In this document: positions 30,382 through 37,643 of the stretch, piece by piece | Layout of the letters: each line of letters opens with the position of its first letter | How positions within the stretch are numbered: the first letter of the stretch is position 1 | IMG/VR virus record: IMGVR_UViG_3300044639_001309 | Location: 1 to 64,000 of that record | Strand: one strand, 5' to 3' | DNA: 64,000 nt | From: a virus | Notes under the pieces: model-generated | What the model was told of the DNA's origin: nothing | Seen by the model: only the letters and a program-made list of their open reading frames with translations | The model's database searches: none | Made by a program: the position numbers and the translations under genes

Positions 30382-30594
30382 ATGAAATTAGTCGCAACAT
30401 TAATCGCTTCAGCATTTGCTGTTACCGCTTTCGCCGCAGAACCTGCCAAGAAAGAAGAAAAGAAAGCTGATGCCAAGCCTGCTGTTACTGCCCCGGCAGC
30501 CAAGCCTGCTGTTACTGCAACACCAGCAACGCCTGCCAAAAGTGAGCCTGCGAAGAAAGACGCACCTAAAGCAGACGCAAAAGCCGCAAAATAA
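30382..30594 (+). CDS. Secreted Ala/Lys/Pro-rich protein (70 aa)
   Basis: AAAGGAAAC precedes ATG 30382. A clear signal peptide (MKLVATLIASAFAVTAFA, cut after AFA) is followed by a low-complexity tail of EPAKKEEKKADAKPAVTAP repeats. Exported to the periplasm as a disordered basic polymer. The frame closes at a TAA (30592-30594) that coincides with the start of a coding-like +1 frame (30595-30775). Confidence 0.7.
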   Translation: MKLVATLIASAFAVTAFAAEPAKKEEKKADAKPAVTAPAAKPAVTATPATPAKSEPAKKDAPKADAKAAK

Positions 30595-30775
30595 TCTAGA
30601 CGATAGTGACTTTGTCGTCGTTGATGATGAAGTTACATTTGGACGTAATCGGAGGAGTTTGGAGTTTGGACAATTAGTACACGACAATGAACTATCTGAT
30701 TACGTAAAATTTAGATTATGGTTGGCTAGGAATCTAGCCCTTATGAAGTATAAACAACTGCATGAGCAAACATAA
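30595..30775 (+). CDS. Coding-like downstream frame without a normal start (possible +1 frameshift product)
   Basis: In the +1 frame after the stop of the secreted-tail gene, about 60 codons stay open: DDSDFVVVDDEVTFGRNRRS, LEFGQLVHDNELSDYVKFRL, WLARNLALMKYKQLHEQT. SDYV-FRLWLAR-LAL-KY is a pattern I know from small T4-like phage proteins. There is no ATG or GTG before the conserved part (one TTG at 30658 without a spaced ribosome-binding site). It is followed immediately by the terminator at 30774. Either a +1 shift at AAA TAA, a rare start, or a sequence error. Confidence 0.5.
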
Positions 30776-30797
30776 AAGCCACCCTAGGGTGGCTTTT
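30774..30797. terminator. Bidirectional terminator
   Basis: Perfect 24-base palindrome AAAAGCCACC-CTAGGGTGGCTTTT, with A and T flanks serving convergent genes 30382-30775 (plus) and 30819-31049 (minus). Confidence 0.9.
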
Positions 30798-30818
30798 CAG
30801 TGATATTGAAGTCTATTT

Positions 30819-31049
30819 TTACTTCTTGTTAAATGCCCAATATATCACACCAATTGATACCAAGCCAACTAGTCCTTGACTGCCCAAGGCAGAGACCAGT
30901 TTAACAATGCTACCAACAACGTCGATACCCAAGAAGGGCACGGCGGCTCCAAATAAAATTTGAAGTACAACGCCAACGGCGATTAACTTAATACCAAGGT
31001 CAACAATTTGGCCTAAAAAGGCACTGACCATTCCATACGCTTTGTCCAT
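30819..31049 (-). CDS. Small membrane protein (76 aa)
   Basis: Hydrophobic helices at about 8-34 (FLGQIVDLGIKLIAVGVVLQ) and 52-73 (ALGSQGLVGLVSIGVIYWAF) separated by GAAVPFLGIDVVGSIVKLVS. AAGGAG upstream. A member of small aquatic-phage membrane proteins; unknown role. A TTAAATAA motif in its leader suggests late expression. Confidence 0.65.
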   Translation of the reverse strand: MDKAYGMVSAFLGQIVDLGIKLIAVGVVLQILFGAAVPFLGIDVVGSIVKLVSALGSQGLVGLVSIGVIYWAFNKK

Positions 31050-31220
31050 AATATAGACTCCTTAAAAAAGCAGATTGTATAACCTGCAGAATTATTTAAA
31101 GATATATCCAGTATCAGGGCTAGTTGAGTCCGATTCTTGGGTATTTTAGTCATTAACTTGGTGCTTAATGATTGATTTTTAATTACTCAGTAGAAACCAT
31201 TAGAGATATTGCAACGCAAC

Positions 31221-31227
31221 ATAAATA
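31221..31227 (+). promoter_or_regulatory. ATAAATA late-promoter-like motif for the micro-gene operon
   Basis: ATAAATACTCC on the plus strand, 45 bases before ATG 31272, followed by an AAAAGGAA ribosome-binding site. Confidence 0.55.
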
Positions 31228-31271
31228 CTCCGTAGAAACCACAAGTCTCTATATCAAAAGGAAAACACACA

Positions 31272-31448
31272 ATGAAAACTTTATCTGACTTTATGTTAGG
31301 AATTATAGAACGCCTGGCCGAAATGTTTCCAGGTAGCAGTTATCAAAGCCGTTTAGATGCTTATCTAAACACCAAAGGCATTACCGATGCCGCACAGTTG
31401 GAAAATTATATCCGACATTTTAATTCTCAAAAGGAAAATTATCTATGA
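31272..31448 (+). CDS. DUF3563-like micro-protein (58 aa)
   Basis: MKTLSDFMLGIIERLAEMFP, GSSYQSRLDAYLNTKGITDA and AQLENYIRHFN match the DUF3563 outline (short hydrophobic helix, then YL---D-ADLE--IR). Such proteins occur in bacteria and phages with no known role. First of four rightward genes overlapping by ATGA or a few bases. Confidence 0.65.
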   Translation: MKTLSDFMLGIIERLAEMFPGSSYQSRLDAYLNTKGITDAAQLENYIRHFNSQKENYL

Positions 31449-31546
31449 AAATTATTACAACAATTTACGAATGTTTAATTGCTTGGGCAGAAATAATCCA
31501 TGCATATCGTCAAAGCCCTGCAAGCAAATACAACTATTGGAAATAA
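31445..31546 (+). CDS. Micro-protein (33 aa) in overlapping operon
   Basis: ATGA overlap with the gene before. MKIITTIYECLIAWAEIIHA then YRQSPASKYNYWK. Hydrophobic helix with a basic end; resembles small phage peptides of the MKII-TI-E-L--WAE type. Unknown. Confidence 0.55.
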   Translation: MKIITTIYECLIAWAEIIHAYRQSPASKYNYWK

Positions 31547-31548
31547 TT

Positions 31549-31626
31549 ATGGAATTGGCAGCAATTCAAATCATATTATTTGGAGTAATAATTCTTGTAT
31601 ACCTGGCAGAGGAGTCTGATAAATGA
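31549..31626 (+). CDS. Micro-protein with one membrane helix (25 aa)
   Basis: Starts two bases after the previous stop: MELAAIQIILFGVIILVYLA followed by EESDK. A single hydrophobic helix with an acidic end. At 25 residues the call rests on position inside the compact operon and good start spacing. Confidence 0.45.
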   Translation: MELAAIQIILFGVIILVYLAEESDK

Positions 31627-31721
31627 CATTTATAGAAACTCTTGTGATGTTGTTGCGTTGGAAACAACAAGGATGGGAAGTACATCCTGTTATCGGTGAT
31701 GACTTTGCTGGCTGGTTTTAA
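31623..31721 (+). CDS. Micro-protein (32 aa) ending the operon
   Basis: ATGA overlap with the 25-aa gene. MTFIETLVMLLRWKQQGWEV, HPVIGDDFAGWF. Amphipathic helix and aromatic end. Unknown function. Confidence 0.5.
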   Translation: MTFIETLVMLLRWKQQGWEVHPVIGDDFAGWF

Positions 31722-31722
31722 G

Positions 31723-32163
31723 TTACAACAACCAACCTAGATCTAGACGCTGATGTATCCACGGATAAATTGGCGTTTCAAAATCTATATACCAAATGCC
31801 ATTCCAACCCAGGTAATTGGCATGTACAATCTTATCCTTGTTTCCTAGCCAATCGTCGGGATATGTTGGCTGATACTTTGAGTAAACTTTGAAATCTGAT
31901 TTGATATTTTGAAATCTAATAGAATCAATAATCACTGCCATGTCAGATTTCGGGGGCTGTATTTCCTTGTAATTTTTATTAAAGAACTCAATACTTAATC
32001 TGTGCTGTCCAGGATACACTGACTGTACAATTAAAAAATCCTGTCTACTTGAATCTGTAACTGTCCATAACACATGGTCATCGAGTTTGATAGTATATTC
32101 AGGAACAGTTGTTACCATTCTTGTACTGACTGAAAGATTAATTTTGATATCGTTTTTTTGCAT
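31723..32163 (-). CDS. Predicted beta-sandwich (CBM-like) protein
   Basis: About 146 residues from ATG 32163 (MQKNDIKINLSVSTR); ATG 32175, inside the end of the radical SAM gene, is also possible. YTIKLDDHVLWTVTDSSRQD, YPGQHRLSIEFFNKNY and KSDMAVIIDSIRF form a strand succession like small carbohydrate-binding or virion-sandwich proteins in aquatic phages. It overlaps the radical SAM gene, so it may be its substrate or carrier (inference). Confidence 0.55.
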   Translation of the reverse strand: MQKNDIKINLSVSTRMVTTVPEYTIKLDDHVLWTVTDSSRQDFLIVQSVYPGQHRLSIEFFNKNYKEIQPPKSDMAVIIDSIRFQNIKSDFKVYSKYQPTYPDDWLGNKDKIVHANYLGWNGIWYIDFETPIYPWIHQRLDLGWLL

Positions 32164-33445
32164 AACCGTACTCATCTAAAAATTCTGCTAGTTCTGGCAC
32201 AAACTCACGCAAGTCATGTTCTCGTAATTGATCAAATTTAGCACAATAGTCAGTTAGTTCTTGTCTAACAGTTTCTATGTTGACTCCAGTCTGGTCCAAC
32301 AATCCTATAATCATTTGTGCATGATGAGATATTGATTCTACCACTCTTGATTGATTTCTAACGTTAATATTGTGCAGTACATCTTTATCTTTGAGAATAA
32401 ATCTTGCAAGTCTTGATTTAATTACTTCCTTGGCCGAGTTAGGAAGGTAACAGGGTCTAAAAAACTCTGGACGATGTAGGACATTACTGTCAATAATGAT
32501 AGAGTGTTCTAGACAAAAATCCAAAAGTTTATCGTAGTGCATCAGACTTAACAGTTGCGGAACTGTGCGTAATACTGTGCTAAATTTTTCATTTGAGTGG
32601 GCTAGATATTGTCGAATGTTGTCGACAATCTTGCTAGTTTTTCCTGGGTATCGAATATAATCATTACTAATGTCTAGATTCTCAATGCTGATTTCAATCT
32701 GCACAGACTTAAATTTTTCTAATTGTGTCATCAACTCTGGATCGTAGATAGTTCCATTGGTCACAAAAGTAAGATGGAAATCTGTGTGATTGTTGTTGCA
32801 CAAGAATGTTATCAAATCTCTAAATCGTTTATGGTACAACGGTTCTCCGCCCATGACATGCAGACAAACAATATCATTGTTGTTTAACAAGTGATCACAG
32901 AATTTTCCCCAAGTGGGTGTATCAGTCCAGTCGTGTTTGATCGGAATACTAGAATCTCTTAGGCCAATTTTATTTAAATCGGCAGCCAATAGTGTGCTGT
33001 TAAACCCATCACACATCACACAGGCCATGTTGCAAATATTACTAAAGCTAATATGATAAAATCTTGGACTAGATTTATCAGCATTGATAATTTTCCAAAC
33101 AGGACTTTCTTCTGCGCTTTGTTGAAAATCCTGTCCCGGAAATATAGCAGCCTGCAGATTTCTGCGACTACGAAATGTTACTTCACTGTGTTGATCTTCT
33201 TTATAGCAACGATGACATCGGGCAACAGGGTTTCCATTGAGTATATTTTTTCTTGCAGATTGTGCTGAATTTGAATTTGAAAAATACTCATCCACAGTCA
33301 TTGAATTGATATGCTCACTGTTTGGTAAGTCAGCACGATCAGCAAAATGACAAAAGTTCATTGTGCCGTCTGAATTGATCCTGACTTCAGTCCAGGGACT
33401 AATACAAAAAGTTTGTTGGTTGATATTCAATTTATTTTGTTCCAT
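32138..33445 (-). CDS. Radical SAM protein with N-terminal cysteine cluster
   Basis: 435 residues. The SAM cluster CNMACVMC (Cys138, Cys142, Cys145) sits in ISFSNICNMACVMCDGFNST; GGEP follows at 199-202. The N-terminus has CISPW (Cys14), FCHFAD (Cys32) and CHRC (Cys77, Cys80), a twitch/SPASM-like auxiliary Fe-S site. Such enzymes modify peptides or small molecules by 5'-deoxyadenosyl radical chemistry; cyanophages carry relatives called twitch-domain radical SAM proteins. The adjacent sandwich protein and the ErpA-like carrier may be partners. Confidence 0.85.
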   Translation of the reverse strand: MEQNKLNINQQTFCISPWTEVRINSDGTMNFCHFADRADLPNSEHINSMTVDEYFSNSNSAQSARKNILNGNPVARCHRCYKEDQHSEVTFRSRRNLQAAIFPGQDFQQSAEESPVWKIINADKSSPRFYHISFSNICNMACVMCDGFNSTLLAADLNKIGLRDSSIPIKHDWTDTPTWGKFCDHLLNNNDIVCLHVMGGEPLYHKRFRDLITFLCNNNHTDFHLTFVTNGTIYDPELMTQLEKFKSVQIEISIENLDISNDYIRYPGKTSKIVDNIRQYLAHSNEKFSTVLRTVPQLLSLMHYDKLLDFCLEHSIIIDSNVLHRPEFFRPCYLPNSAKEVIKSRLARFILKDKDVLHNINVRNQSRVVESISHHAQMIIGLLDQTGVNIETVRQELTDYCAKFDQLREHDLREFVPELAEFLDEYGYAKKRYQN

Positions 33446-33463
33446 TGTTGTTACTTATCGTGG

Positions 33464-33469
33464 TAAATA
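33464..33469 (+). promoter_or_regulatory. TAAATA late-promoter-like motif
   Basis: GTGGTAAATATAGG: TAAATA ending four bases before ATG 33474. Confidence 0.45.
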
Positions 33470-33473
33470 TAGG

Positions 33474-35051
33474 ATGCGAGACTTAATTAATATTCTAGAT
33501 AACCTTGTTTTTGAAGCACGTGGCCTTAGTGCCAGAAATCCCGGCGATGCGTTTGTACGTACCGGATCCACTGATGATCAGGACAAAATTGTTTTTCAAG
33601 GCATGCAATTTTATCCAGATCCAGGAAAATATCCCAGCTACGAAGATATGATTGCGGCGTTTGATCAAGTACAACGATCAATCAAGCACCCAATTGAAAA
33701 AATTAATCAACCAACTGCACGTACACTAGCATTTGCTATTGCACAATTTGATACTGCTGTTGGTCGTAGATATCTAGCCAAGTTTGCTTCGGACATTAAA
33801 CCAGTGCGTACCCAAAATACTTTTTTTCAAACAGTAGACATCCCTGGGGGATTTAACCAAGTCAGCGCAAGAGGCAGTAAAGAAAAAGTTGGATACAAGC
33901 CCAGTGATGTGTTAACTAACTTCAAGAGTCAAACCCCATCTAGTATATTAGAACAAATAAAAACCAAATTTGGTGCAGACAGCACCGAGTATCAAGCGGC
34001 AGCAATTTTTAACAAGTCCACACAGTTTCCAGTTGTGGTTCCTGCTGGTAACATGGACTTTGGGGCTTTTCGTGATTACTTCTGCGAAATGCTACAGCCT
34101 ATTGCTTTAATAAACAACATGCCAGTCAAGGGCAATGCTGGCAAGGCCGCAGAATTGTTCCTTGGGGGCGACTACAGCGATTGTGTTGTGTCATTCAATG
34201 AGGGTGTGGGCGGAGAACTCTATGACAGTTTATTAATAGCGCCAAATGGTAAACAGATTAAACTATCCAGTAAAGGTGCCAAAGGTGCAATGGCATCTAG
34301 TGTTAATTTACTCAAGAGTGTGCGTGAACTTGAAGCGGCAGGGATGACACAGTTTACTGAGCAGTATGCAGATGTAATTGATATCTTGGAAACCATCAAC
34401 AAAGGCAATCACGACTCAGGACCATTAAACCTTGCAACACAACTTGGCATAATCGACAAAACTGAAGCACAACAGGTCATGACTTTAAAACAGTATGCTG
34501 GTGTAAAGGGCTTTGATATTGACAACACTGACTTAACTGATAATCTAAAAGCAATTTACAAAGAACGCAAAGCCGATGATCCATCTAAAATTGTACCATT
34601 GAATCATTTGGTGTCTAGCATTGCCTACAAAGTCTGTAACGAAATTAATTTAAAAACAAATTTTAGTGAAGCAGGTGCAGATATTCTCAATAACTCTGCG
34701 TTTGTTCAAATGTACACTGAAGCTAAAAAAGGCAAGGAAGAATTTATCATCACTGGGTTTACCACAGTATGGCCCAGCAAGTTGTTTACCGAAGTGACGT
34801 TAGAAGCACAAAAGAGTTATTCAAGTACTTCGAGCTCGGGCGGCAAGTTGGTATTTAATATCAACAAAGAACCTAGAGTAGAGCCCAACGTAGAAAAGTC
34901 AGCTACCACTAACACACCCGGAGCAAACAACGCTGGAGAATTGGTAGACTACATTCCACCACGCAGTGATATCAAAGCGGCCGGGGATGTTGGTGCTCCA
35001 AAGAATCCCGATCAAGCATTGGGTCGCAAGCGCCGTCCTGGTGGTCGTTAA
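33474..35051 (+). CDS. Large conserved phage protein, possible PD-(D/E)XK-like domain
   Basis: 525 residues from ATG 33474 (MRDLINILDNLVFEARGLSA); longer in-frame readings run through the late-promoter motif. N-terminal helices, then a central SFNEGVGGELYDSLLIAPNG followed by KQIKLSSKGAKGAMAS. An Asp followed by a strand and LSSKG is reminiscent of restriction-fold motif II/III (D...xSxKG) found in a phage family; catalysis is not shown. The C-terminus ends in a basic tail (GRKRRPGGR). Overlaps the ClpP-like gene tail-to-tail by four bases. Confidence 0.6.
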   Translation: MRDLINILDNLVFEARGLSARNPGDAFVRTGSTDDQDKIVFQGMQFYPDPGKYPSYEDMIAAFDQVQRSIKHPIEKINQPTARTLAFAIAQFDTAVGRRYLAKFASDIKPVRTQNTFFQTVDIPGGFNQVSARGSKEKVGYKPSDVLTNFKSQTPSSILEQIKTKFGADSTEYQAAAIFNKSTQFPVVVPAGNMDFGAFRDYFCEMLQPIALINNMPVKGNAGKAAELFLGGDYSDCVVSFNEGVGGELYDSLLIAPNGKQIKLSSKGAKGAMASSVNLLKSVRELEAAGMTQFTEQYADVIDILETINKGNHDSGPLNLATQLGIIDKTEAQQVMTLKQYAGVKGFDIDNTDLTDNLKAIYKERKADDPSKIVPLNHLVSSIAYKVCNEINLKTNFSEAGADILNNSAFVQMYTEAKKGKEEFIITGFTTVWPSKLFTEVTLEAQKSYSSTSSSGGKLVFNINKEPRVEPNVEKSATTNTPGANNAGELVDYIPPRSDIKAAGDVGAPKNPDQALGRKRRPGGR

Positions 35052-35623
35052 CGAGCAAGTCGGCTAATGGAATTGCAGATTCCAAAGTCCAGTGCTTCCT
35101 CGGCACTGAGCCAGACATCATGTGGTGGCAACAAGCATTGTTTTAGTTTATCTTCATCAAGTCCAGTGGCCTGTTTATAGTGATTAAGCATTCGTTTCTG
35201 GCAGAGTTCAAACTCTTTGACTGTGGCAAACAGTTCGTGTGCTTTGCCATCTGATCCCCAACTAAATTGATGACTCAAAATACTGGTATTTGGGGTTAAC
35301 AATCTTCGGCCTGGAGTTCCTGCTAGAAATATCAACAAACCCGAAGAAGAAATCTGACCTAGCCCAACAGTCTTGATTGGTATGTTGCTACTCTGCATTA
35401 CGTCGATCAATGCAAAGGCAGGCTCCAAATCTCCACCTTCACTGCAAATCATTAGCAGTAGTTCTTTTTTCTTTTTCTTAACAACATAGTTGGCATGAAG
35501 AATCCATTCAATTACCGGCTTAACACTTTCGGTATCTACTGGACCCATAAAGGCATACATACCAGCTTCAAGCAAGCTTTGTCCAGGGCTAATGTAATCT
35601 TCGTCATCTTTAATTTGTGTCAT
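35048..35623 (-). CDS. ClpP-like serine protease
   Basis: 191 residues, typical ClpP length. The catalytic triad can be placed: Ser93 in GQISSSGLLIF (bacterial GQAASMGA), His118 in SILSHQFSW, Asp169 in PPHDVWLSAEEALDFG. ICSEGGDLEPAFALIDVMQS matches the Gly-rich strand of ClpP. Works with ClpX or as a prohead-type or host-targeting protease. The phage ClpX (58467-59663) and ClpS (56659-56961) are in the same window; cooperation is inference. The hydrophobic ClpX-docking residues could not be judged. Confidence 0.82.
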   Translation of the reverse strand: MTQIKDDEDYISPGQSLLEAGMYAFMGPVDTESVKPVIEWILHANYVVKKKKKELLLMICSEGGDLEPAFALIDVMQSSNIPIKTVGLGQISSSGLLIFLAGTPGRRLLTPNTSILSHQFSWGSDGKAHELFATVKEFELCQKRMLNHYKQATGLDEDKLKQCLLPPHDVWLSAEEALDFGICNSISRLAR

Positions 35624-35635
35624 GTAATCTCGCTC

Positions 35636-35686
35636 AAAAGAAAAGGGTCAACTAAAAGTGTATTATAGCACACTTTTAGCTAACCC
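35636..35686 (-). terminator. Intrinsic terminator with a long stem
   Basis: In leftward RNA, GGGUUAGCUAAAAGUG pairs with CACUUUUAGUUGACCC (16 bp counting two G-U) and is followed by UUUUCUUUU. Ends the lipoprotein transcript before the ClpP-like gene; a TATAAT lies in its loop (35662-35667). Confidence 0.75.
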
Positions 35687-35703
35687 TAGTACTTATGGTG
35701 AAC

Positions 35704-36291
35704 TTACTGGGGCTTTTGAGTTTCTGTACGTTCCATCTCTTTAAAGCTTTCACGACTACGGGTTTCGGCTAATCTGCGCTGGTTACGAGCATCAGTCACT
35801 TTCTGGATTCCGTTTGCCTCCCCAATTGGTAGTGCAATTAAAACATAGGCTCTGAAACGCCCATTTTCTGGAATAACTTTGATGCCTTCTGCGGCAACTT
35901 CCACACCCGAAATATCAACACCTGGGCAATATGTTTTAATTGCCAGTTCGCTGAACTCAGTGCTGGCATTTTCACTGTCTGTTCGGTAAATCTTGCTTTG
36001 CTGATTTACACGGCCGCCTGCACTCATACAAATTTTACCAAATGCAACGGTTTTAGCTTTGCTAACTGCCATGCTGTAATCTGGGCTCACAGCCGTACCA
36101 TTTTGATAAACAGCAGATTTAGAAACTGGTAGGTCAGTCATCCATTTGGGTGCTCGGTCAATGGCCTGTTCGGCCGCTTTTTCTCTGCGCTGTTCATCAT
36201 GGTAAACCCTGCGTTCGTAGGGGTCTTTGGGAGACGAACTACATGCCGCCAAAATAACCACAATGGGTGCCAATAAAATAAGTTTTTTCAT
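35704..36291 (-). CDS. LPP20-like lipoprotein
   Basis: 195 residues. Lipoprotein signal peptide MKKLILLAPIVVILAAC (lipobox LAAC, lipidated Cys17), then an LPP20-like domain: APKWMTDLPVSKSAVYQNGT, SPDYSMAVSKAKTVAFGKIC and FRAYVLIALPIGEANG. The LPP20 family occurs in bacterial outer-membrane lipoproteins of unclear function; a phage copy may alter the host envelope or be an exclusion factor (inference). First of a lipoprotein cluster ending at 37785. Confidence 0.78.
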   Translation of the reverse strand: MKKLILLAPIVVILAACSSSPKDPYERRVYHDEQRREKAAEQAIDRAPKWMTDLPVSKSAVYQNGTAVSPDYSMAVSKAKTVAFGKICMSAGGRVNQQSKIYRTDSENASTEFSELAIKTYCPGVDISGVEVAAEGIKVIPENGRFRAYVLIALPIGEANGIQKVTDARNQRRLAETRSRESFKEMERTETQKPQ

Positions 36292-36300
36292 AATTTTTCC

Positions 36301-36423
36301 TTAACGAGTTTTAATCCATTCGCCGGCTTTTTTAAGATCTTCGCCGGCACCACCTACTGCTCCGCCCATGGTTCCACAGGCTGTGAGCATCGAGACAAGT
36401 AATATAGCAACTGCTTTTTTCAT
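36301..36423 (-). CDS. Entericidin-like micro-lipoprotein (40 aa)
   Basis: MKKAVAILLVSMLTAC (lipobox LTAC, Cys16) then GTMGGAVGGAGEDLKKAGEW, IKTR. Length and a GEDLKKAGE amphipathic tail match the entericidin A/B family of small bacterial outer-membrane lipoproteins. In bacteria EcnB is a bacteriolytic entericidin and EcnA its antidote. Its N-terminal coding sequence is shared with the next gene by tandem duplication. Confidence 0.7.
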   Translation of the reverse strand: MKKAVAILLVSMLTACGTMGGAVGGAGEDLKKAGEWIKTR

Positions 36424-36471
36424 TTTGCCATCTCCTGACTTTGAGTTTTAACTGTATCCACCCCTTTGTCT
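36394..36471. repeat. 78-bp direct repeat, copy 1
   Basis: Identical over 78 bases to 36531-36608, with period 137. It spans the start of the entericidin-like gene and the end of the next gene, so duplication makes a chimeric gene. Confidence 0.93.
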
Positions 36472-36560
36472 GACATGCGAGCAATACTGCTGTTAGTAGC
36501 AAGTATCTGACCAAAAACTGCAAGCATTAGGACAAGTAATATAGCAACTGCTTTTTTCAT
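36420..36560 (-). CDS. Chimeric small membrane protein (46 aa)
   Basis: N-terminus MKKAVAILLV, identical to the entericidin-like gene, joined to a C-terminus ARMSDKGVDTVKTQSQEMAK nearly identical to the 42-aa gene upstream. The join explains the 78-bp repeat. It has a single hydrophobic helix but no lipobox cysteine. Overlaps the entericidin-like gene by four bases. Confidence 0.65.
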   Translation of the reverse strand: MKKAVAILLVLMLAVFGQILATNSSIARMSDKGVDTVKTQSQEMAK

Positions 36561-36608
36561 TTTGCCATCTCCTGACTTTGAGTTTTAACTGTATCCACCC
36601 CTTTGTCT
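36531..36608. repeat. 78-bp direct repeat, copy 2
   Basis: Identical to 36394-36471; covers the start of the chimeric gene and the end of the 42-aa gene. Confidence 0.93.
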
Positions 36609-36685
36609 AGCATACGAGCAATACCGCTGAATCCAACCGTAGCAAGTATTAGACCAAAAATGGTACCAATAACAAACATCTTCAT
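36557..36685 (-). CDS. Small membrane protein (42 aa), parent of the chimera
   Basis: MKMFVIGTIFGLILATVGFS then GIARMLDKGVDTVKTQSQEM. A single N-terminal helix with a charged tail. Preceded by GGAGG and the promoter at 36718-36746; ATGA overlap with the chimeric gene. Unknown function. Confidence 0.62.
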   Translation of the reverse strand: MKMFVIGTIFGLILATVGFSGIARMLDKGVDTVKTQSQEMAK

Positions 36686-36717
36686 TGTAGCCTCCTGGCA
36701 TTAGTTAACATAGCACA

Positions 36718-36746
36718 ATTGTACATAAAACGCAATATCCAGTCAA
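36718..36746 (-). promoter_or_regulatory. Sigma70-type promoter for the micro-lipoprotein cluster
   Basis: TTGACT (36741-36746), 17 bp, TACAAT (36718-36723); leader about 25 bases with GGAGG. Confidence 0.75.
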
Positions 36747-36747
36747 G

Positions 36748-37305
36748 TCAAAATTTGTCCGTAACTACCCATTTTCCTTCTCGGATTTGGCAGATAACAC
36801 CTTGGTATGTTCGAATATCACGAGCAACAAAATTAGATTCAACAAACCATTTACATTCGGTTCCATTATGATAAAAACGTTTTGGGTATTCTGGATGGGG
36901 CCTAAATTGACCAACATCACCAACTGTACCAACTTGTGTGCTAGACAGAACGGACAATTTTGGTTGGTCCTTGCAGACCAGAACTTTTTCATTGGTGGTT
37001 TGGTTTTTGCCCACACGTTCTCTAACCGAATCATCGGCTCTAGAAACTGCAATGGCACAGGCTTCATTTTCAGGTCTGTCACCGGACCAATTGTACTCAC
37101 CAAATGCAGTATGCCAATTTACCCCCACTCTGGCTCTGAAGTCAACTATGCATTTTTTACCAGAAGCAGTGGCAACTACATCTCTCCTGATCTGACTGCG
37201 TTCTGCAATAACCGCTGACGTTTTGGTCACTGTACGATCTTGTAGCACACATTCTTGAGCACTAACAGCCGCTGGTATCAGTAAAAGTATTAATGTTTTT
37301 TTCAT
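36748..37305 (-). CDS. Exported protein, unknown (185 aa)
   Basis: ATG 37305 overlaps the upstream lipoprotein stop by ATGA. Sec signal peptide MKKTLILLLIPAAVSA cut before QEC; then ECVLQDRTVTKTSAVIAERS and IRRDVVATASGKKCIVDFRA, with eight or so cysteines (ECVLQ, KKCIVDF, NEACAIA, VCKDQ, ECKWF, VICQI) suited to disulfides in the periplasm. Unrecognised. Part of the envelope cluster. Confidence 0.68.
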   Translation of the reverse strand: MKKTLILLLIPAAVSAQECVLQDRTVTKTSAVIAERSQIRRDVVATASGKKCIVDFRARVGVNWHTAFGEYNWSGDRPENEACAIAVSRADDSVRERVGKNQTTNEKVLVCKDQPKLSVLSSTQVGTVGDVGQFRPHPEYPKRFYHNGTECKWFVESNFVARDIRTYQGVICQIREGKWVVTDKF

Positions 37306-37643
37306 GAACAATCTCTAGACAAGTGCATTAGATGTTGATTAATCAACCAGTTTGTGCGCCCATTATGAATACTTCGACGCTGGTAGTGTTCTTCATTGTT
37401 TGTCCAACGGCTCCAGGGTTGTGTTAAATTTCCCACACCTGCCAGCATGCGTTCATCTCTTCCAGAACGCATGCTCTGCAAAAATTGCATTTGCTGTTCT
37501 TTAATGCGACAATTGATTTGAAAGCTTTCTAAATCAATGGCATGCATCGGCTGTTGTACAGCACAGCCACTAAACAGGCTGACAAATATAACGGATGCGC
37601 CAAATACGGCCACGGACTTGGCGTTGAAATTCTGCAGAATCAT
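37302..37643 (-). CDS. Lipoprotein (113 aa)
   Basis: Signal peptide with VFGASVIFVSLFSGC (lipobox LFSGC, Cys27), then AVQQPMHAIDLESFQINCRI and SMRSGRDERMLAGVGNLTQP. Overlaps the upstream lipoprotein gene by 74 bases in another frame, like nested lysis genes, but no coiled-coil spanin partner is obvious. Function unknown. Confidence 0.68.
   Translation of the reverse strand: MILQNFNAKSVAVFGASVIFVSLFSGCAVQQPMHAIDLESFQINCRIKEQQMQFLQSMRSGRDERMLAGVGNLTQPWSRWTNNEEHYQRRSIHNGRTNWLINQHLMHLSRDCS

Noticed and set aside
30409-30687. Minus-strand Cys/Arg-rich frame over the secreted Lys/Ala gene
   Set aside because: Antisense shadow of a low-complexity gene with a good signal peptide, ribosome-binding site and terminator on the plus strand.
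36765-37103. Alternative minus-strand frame in the secreted protein gene
   Set aside because: Out of frame with the signal peptide gene and without start or ribosome-binding site.
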